Positions 64,000-64,000 of a DNA stretch of 64,000 bases are shown in pieces; the stretch's first letter is position 1; every line of letters begins with the position of its first letter. The stretch comes from Loxodes magnus (lineage: Eukaryota; Ciliophora; Karyorelictea; Loxodida; Loxodidae). The stretch covers positions 248,001 through 312,000 of the forward strand of contig CAMPDV010000242.1 of the NCBI GenBank assembly GCA_946699065.1, given 5' to 3'. Both the position numbers and the translations under genes were made by a program. The notes below the pieces were generated by a model, which was not told the DNA's origin, ran no database searches, and was given only the letters and a program-made list of their open reading frames with translations.

Positions 64000-64000
64000 A

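Larger units (their letters stand above)
1..64000 (+). repeat. Tandem array of ~520 WD40-encoding 123-bp units
   Basis: The WD codon pair recurs every 123 bases (for example the TGG codons at 104 and 227), and this phase holds across the window except for one 50-base spacing at about 26.4 kb and two single-base indels. Each unit is 41 codons and carries TVRLWD, KTGTCKTM, GHT, VAISSDSEF and SGSAD in that order. This is one WD40 blade with its usual His (GH), Ser (SGS), Asp (D-x-T) and Trp (WD) landmarks. WD40 blades normally close into seven-bladed propellers that bind proteins. Both window ends lie inside a unit, so neither array boundary is seen. Most bases are invariant, and differences concentrate at about ten codons. 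I see no intron-sized gap, insertion sequence or unrelated spacer. It is either one giant coding region under a variant code or a homogenised coding minisatellite. Confidence 0.97.

Noticed and set aside
1..64000. CRISPR array
   Set aside because: The period is 123 bases with almost no unique spacer sequence, and the whole unit is a conserved WD40 coding sequence.
1..64000. Tiny introns removing the stops: GTAAG...CACACTAG gives a 25-base GT-AG span in many units
   Set aside because: The span does not contain the TGA, TAG or TAA in question, its length is not a multiple of three, and removing it would delete the GH motif. It is a chance match in a conserved unit.
1..64000. TAA/TAG read as Tyr (the Mesodinium-type code)
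   Set aside because: It is attractive because TAT alternates with TAG at D-x-T and after HTH. However, that code leaves TGA as stop, and TGA is the commonest stop-type codon in the 20 units I counted. I keep Gln or Glu as better fits but cannot exclude Tyr for TAR alone.
1..64000. Genes on the reverse strand
   Set aside because: I saw no long open frame on the minus strand, and the conserved WD40 sequence is on the plus strand throughout.
1..64000. Palindromic GGTACC, GACGTC and ACTAGT in most units as regulatory sites
   Set aside because: They are short, recur only because the unit recurs, and fall on conserved codons (Gly-Thr, Asp-Val, Thr-Ser).
1..64000. Bacterial or cyanobacterial WD40 gene
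   Set aside because: Prokaryotic WD40 genes exist, but in-frame TGA, TAG and TAA together, the array length, and the absence of any neighbouring gene in 64 kb do not fit a bacterial chromosome. The assignment to a protist remains an inference.

Overview
The whole 64 kb window is one uninterrupted head-to-tail array of a 123-base unit that encodes one 41-residue WD40 (beta-propeller blade) repeat on the + strand. There are about 520 units. The array runs through both window edges, so its true length and its flanks are not visible. I see no other gene, RNA gene, mobile element, CRISPR array, promoter or terminator, and no stretch that is not array. Unit composition is about 45% G+C (hand count on one consensus unit).

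Each unit reads TVRLWDVKT-x-TCKTM, then SGHT, then two variable residues, then V-x-x-VA(I/L)SSDSEF, then IVSGS-x-D-x. The WD40 landmarks are present: GH, the SGS strand, the Asp of D-x-T and the WD dipeptide. Under the standard code the frame is broken in most units by TGA, TAG or TAA. These codons are not scattered. TGA sits almost only in V-*-SVA, TAG mostly in D-*-TVRLWD, and TAA mostly in GS-*-D. In the first 20 units I counted 12 TGA, 9 TAG and 3 TAA. If TGA is Trp and TAA/TAG is Gln (or Glu), the units become VWSVA, DQTVRLWD and GSQD, which are ordinary WD40 sequences. The frame is then open for about 21,300 codons with only three frame changes (26,396-26,430, 50,754 and 59,608). All three stops are known to be used as sense codons in some ciliates (Condylostoma and karyorelicts, with Gln/Gln/Trp) and in the trypanosomatid Blastocrithidia (Glu/Glu/Trp). 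The window therefore suggests a protist with such a code. The alternative, a decayed and homogenised WD40 minisatellite in a standard-code genome, cannot be excluded without flanking genes.

Layout: (1) 1-24,561 is an irregular mosaic with nested block duplications (offsets of 7-8, 14, 19 and 90 units). (2) 24,562-46,259 is three copies of a 59-unit, 7,257-base higher-order repeat, with a patchy fourth copy to 48,493; copy 1 carries a 50-base scrambled unit at about 26.4 kb that looks like a bad join. (3) 48,494-50,891 is mosaic. (4) 50,892-56,974 is a second higher-order repeat, two copies of 24-26 units. (5) 56,975-64,000 is mosaic and shares rare unit types with 2.4-5.2 kb. Differences between units are mostly amino-acid changing and lie at a handful of positions. 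That is the pattern described for rapidly evolving WD40 recognition arrays such as the fungal HET-E/NWD family, and it is the main biological lead here.
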